Below are positions 24,203-24,529 of a DNA stretch of 24,529 bases, piece after piece. This stretch comes from DSWT01 sp035415725 (GTDB lineage Bacteria; Chloroflexota; Anaerolineae; B4-G1; SLSP01): assembly GCA_035415725.1 (NCBI GenBank), contig DAOOGN010000068.1, positions 1-24,529 on the forward strand. The letters are read 5' to 3'. Position numbers and translations under genes: made by a program. The number at the start of each line of letters is the position of its first letter. Position 1 is the stretch's first letter. The notes below the pieces were generated by a model that saw nothing but the letters and a program-made list of their open reading frames with translations, searched no databases and was not told the origin of the DNA.

Positions 24203-24353
24203 GGGTATAAGACAGATTATTGGAAAAAGGAAGACGTTCATCTGATCATTGTGCCTGAAAGCTGTGGCCGGTCTCCGACCGGGCCACCGCCGGGTACAGG
24301 CGGATGCGGCCAGAGACCGGCCACAGCGTCTCTCCATAATTTGCCCTATACCC
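24203..24353 (-). mobile_element. MITE-like element, copy 2 (intact)
   Basis: The ends are GGGTATA (24203-24209) and TATACCC (24347-24353), part of imperfect inverted repeats of about 21 bp (16 matches). The flanks carry a perfect 8-bp duplication, GGTTGCAC (24195-24202 and 24355-24362). An inner 15-bp perfect inverted repeat, GCTGTGGCCGGTCTC (24261-24275), pairs with 24313-24327. The reverse complement aligns with copy 1 at 8063-8207. There is no open reading frame of note. It lies upstream of the toast-rack gene. Between 24035 and 24194 I see only A/T-rich and purine-rich sequence and an 8-bp direct repeat, TGAGCTAA (24157, 24168). Confidence 0.85.
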
Positions 24354-24369
24354 GGGTTGCACCGGCTTG

Positions 24370-24398
24370 TTGACGGAGCCGCCAAATCGTAGTATGCT
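24370..24398 (+). promoter_or_regulatory. Candidate promoter directed out of the window
   Basis: TTGACG (24370-24375) and TATGCT (24393-24398) are 17 nt apart. Transcription would run right, through a hairpin (24419-24426/24439-24446) and repeat copy B. The gene it might serve is beyond the window. Confidence 0.3.
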
Positions 24399-24418
24399 TG
24401 TGGAGATGGGACTTTCCG

Positions 24419-24446
24419 CCTTCTCCCCCGCCAGCAGAGGAGAAGG
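24419..24446. repeat. REP-like hairpin
   Basis: CCTTCTCC (24419-24426) and GGAGAAGG (24439-24446) form an 8-bp stem with a 12-nt loop. It resembles the pyrimidine/purine hairpins at 6099 and 8262. Confidence 0.5.
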
Positions 24447-24529
24447 GAATTCATCATGAAGGGGGCGGTTCACCAGCGGTGGAATGCAAACTTTTCACCC
24501 CGCAGGGCACGCCGGACACAAAGAATTTG
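24443..24529. repeat. Dispersed intergenic repeat, copy B (cut by window end)
   Basis: It matches copy A at 15745-15829. The last 59 bases differ from copy A at only five positions. It continues past the window edge, so its true end is unknown. Confidence 0.8.

Overview
The window looks like a chromosomal segment of a high-GC Chloroflexota bacterium, probably Anaerolineae-like. This is inferred from gene content. An alaS / single-pass 'baseplate J-like' membrane protein / ruvX / mltG cluster is present. So are a DUF3662-FHA plus membrane-FHA pair, an LCP protein and a lipoprotein with long Thr/Pro-rich linkers, a large modular subtilase, and a glycoside-hydrolase-like domain fused to an O-antigen-ligase-type membrane domain. 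No rRNA, tRNA or CRISPR array was seen.

Layout. 128-6062 (+): a sigma-70-like promoter, then alaS, a membrane protein of unknown role, ruvX and mltG, tightly packed as one likely operon. 6063-6358: G/C-rich hairpin repeats. 6359-7948 (-): LytR-CpsA-Psr protein. 7949-8437: divergent promoter region split by a MITE-like element that carries a second insertion. 8438-8830 (+): yraN. 8891-12655 (-): secreted subtilisin-like protease. 12788-14006: decayed insertion sequence. 14059-15762 (+): GT39-type membrane glycosyltransferase. 15763-15943: two kinds of intergenic repeat. 15944-20039 (-): extracytoplasmic solute-binding lipoprotein, SDR-like protein and two FHA proteins, read in the order FHA, FHA, SDR, SBP. 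20133-23258 (+): pseudo-glycosidase/O-antigen-ligase fusion. 23231-24034 (-): toast-rack lipoprotein. 24035-24529: a second MITE-like copy and a second copy of a dispersed repeat cut by the window edge.

Common thread. Most accessory genes act at the cell envelope: MltG trims nascent glycan, LCP proteins attach polymers to peptidoglycan, the GT39 protein and the ligase fusion handle lipid-linked sugars, and the FHA pair resembles the phosphothreonine readers of actinobacterial wall-synthesis clusters. No kinase gene lies in the window.

The most notable non-genic signal is a family of small inverted-repeat elements. Two copies of a roughly 150-bp MITE-like sequence (8063-8400 and 24203-24353) each have GGGTATA/TATACCC ends and a perfect 8-bp target duplication. 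One copy is itself interrupted and has duplicated the -35 box of yraN. Around them are palindromes sharing an AGGGG...CCCCT frame with different cores, degenerate 7-bp tandem repeats (some inside genes), and a perfect palindrome inserted in frame in the ligase. The most notable protein is the ligase fusion: both catalytic glutamates expected of its glycosidase-like domain appear to be replaced.
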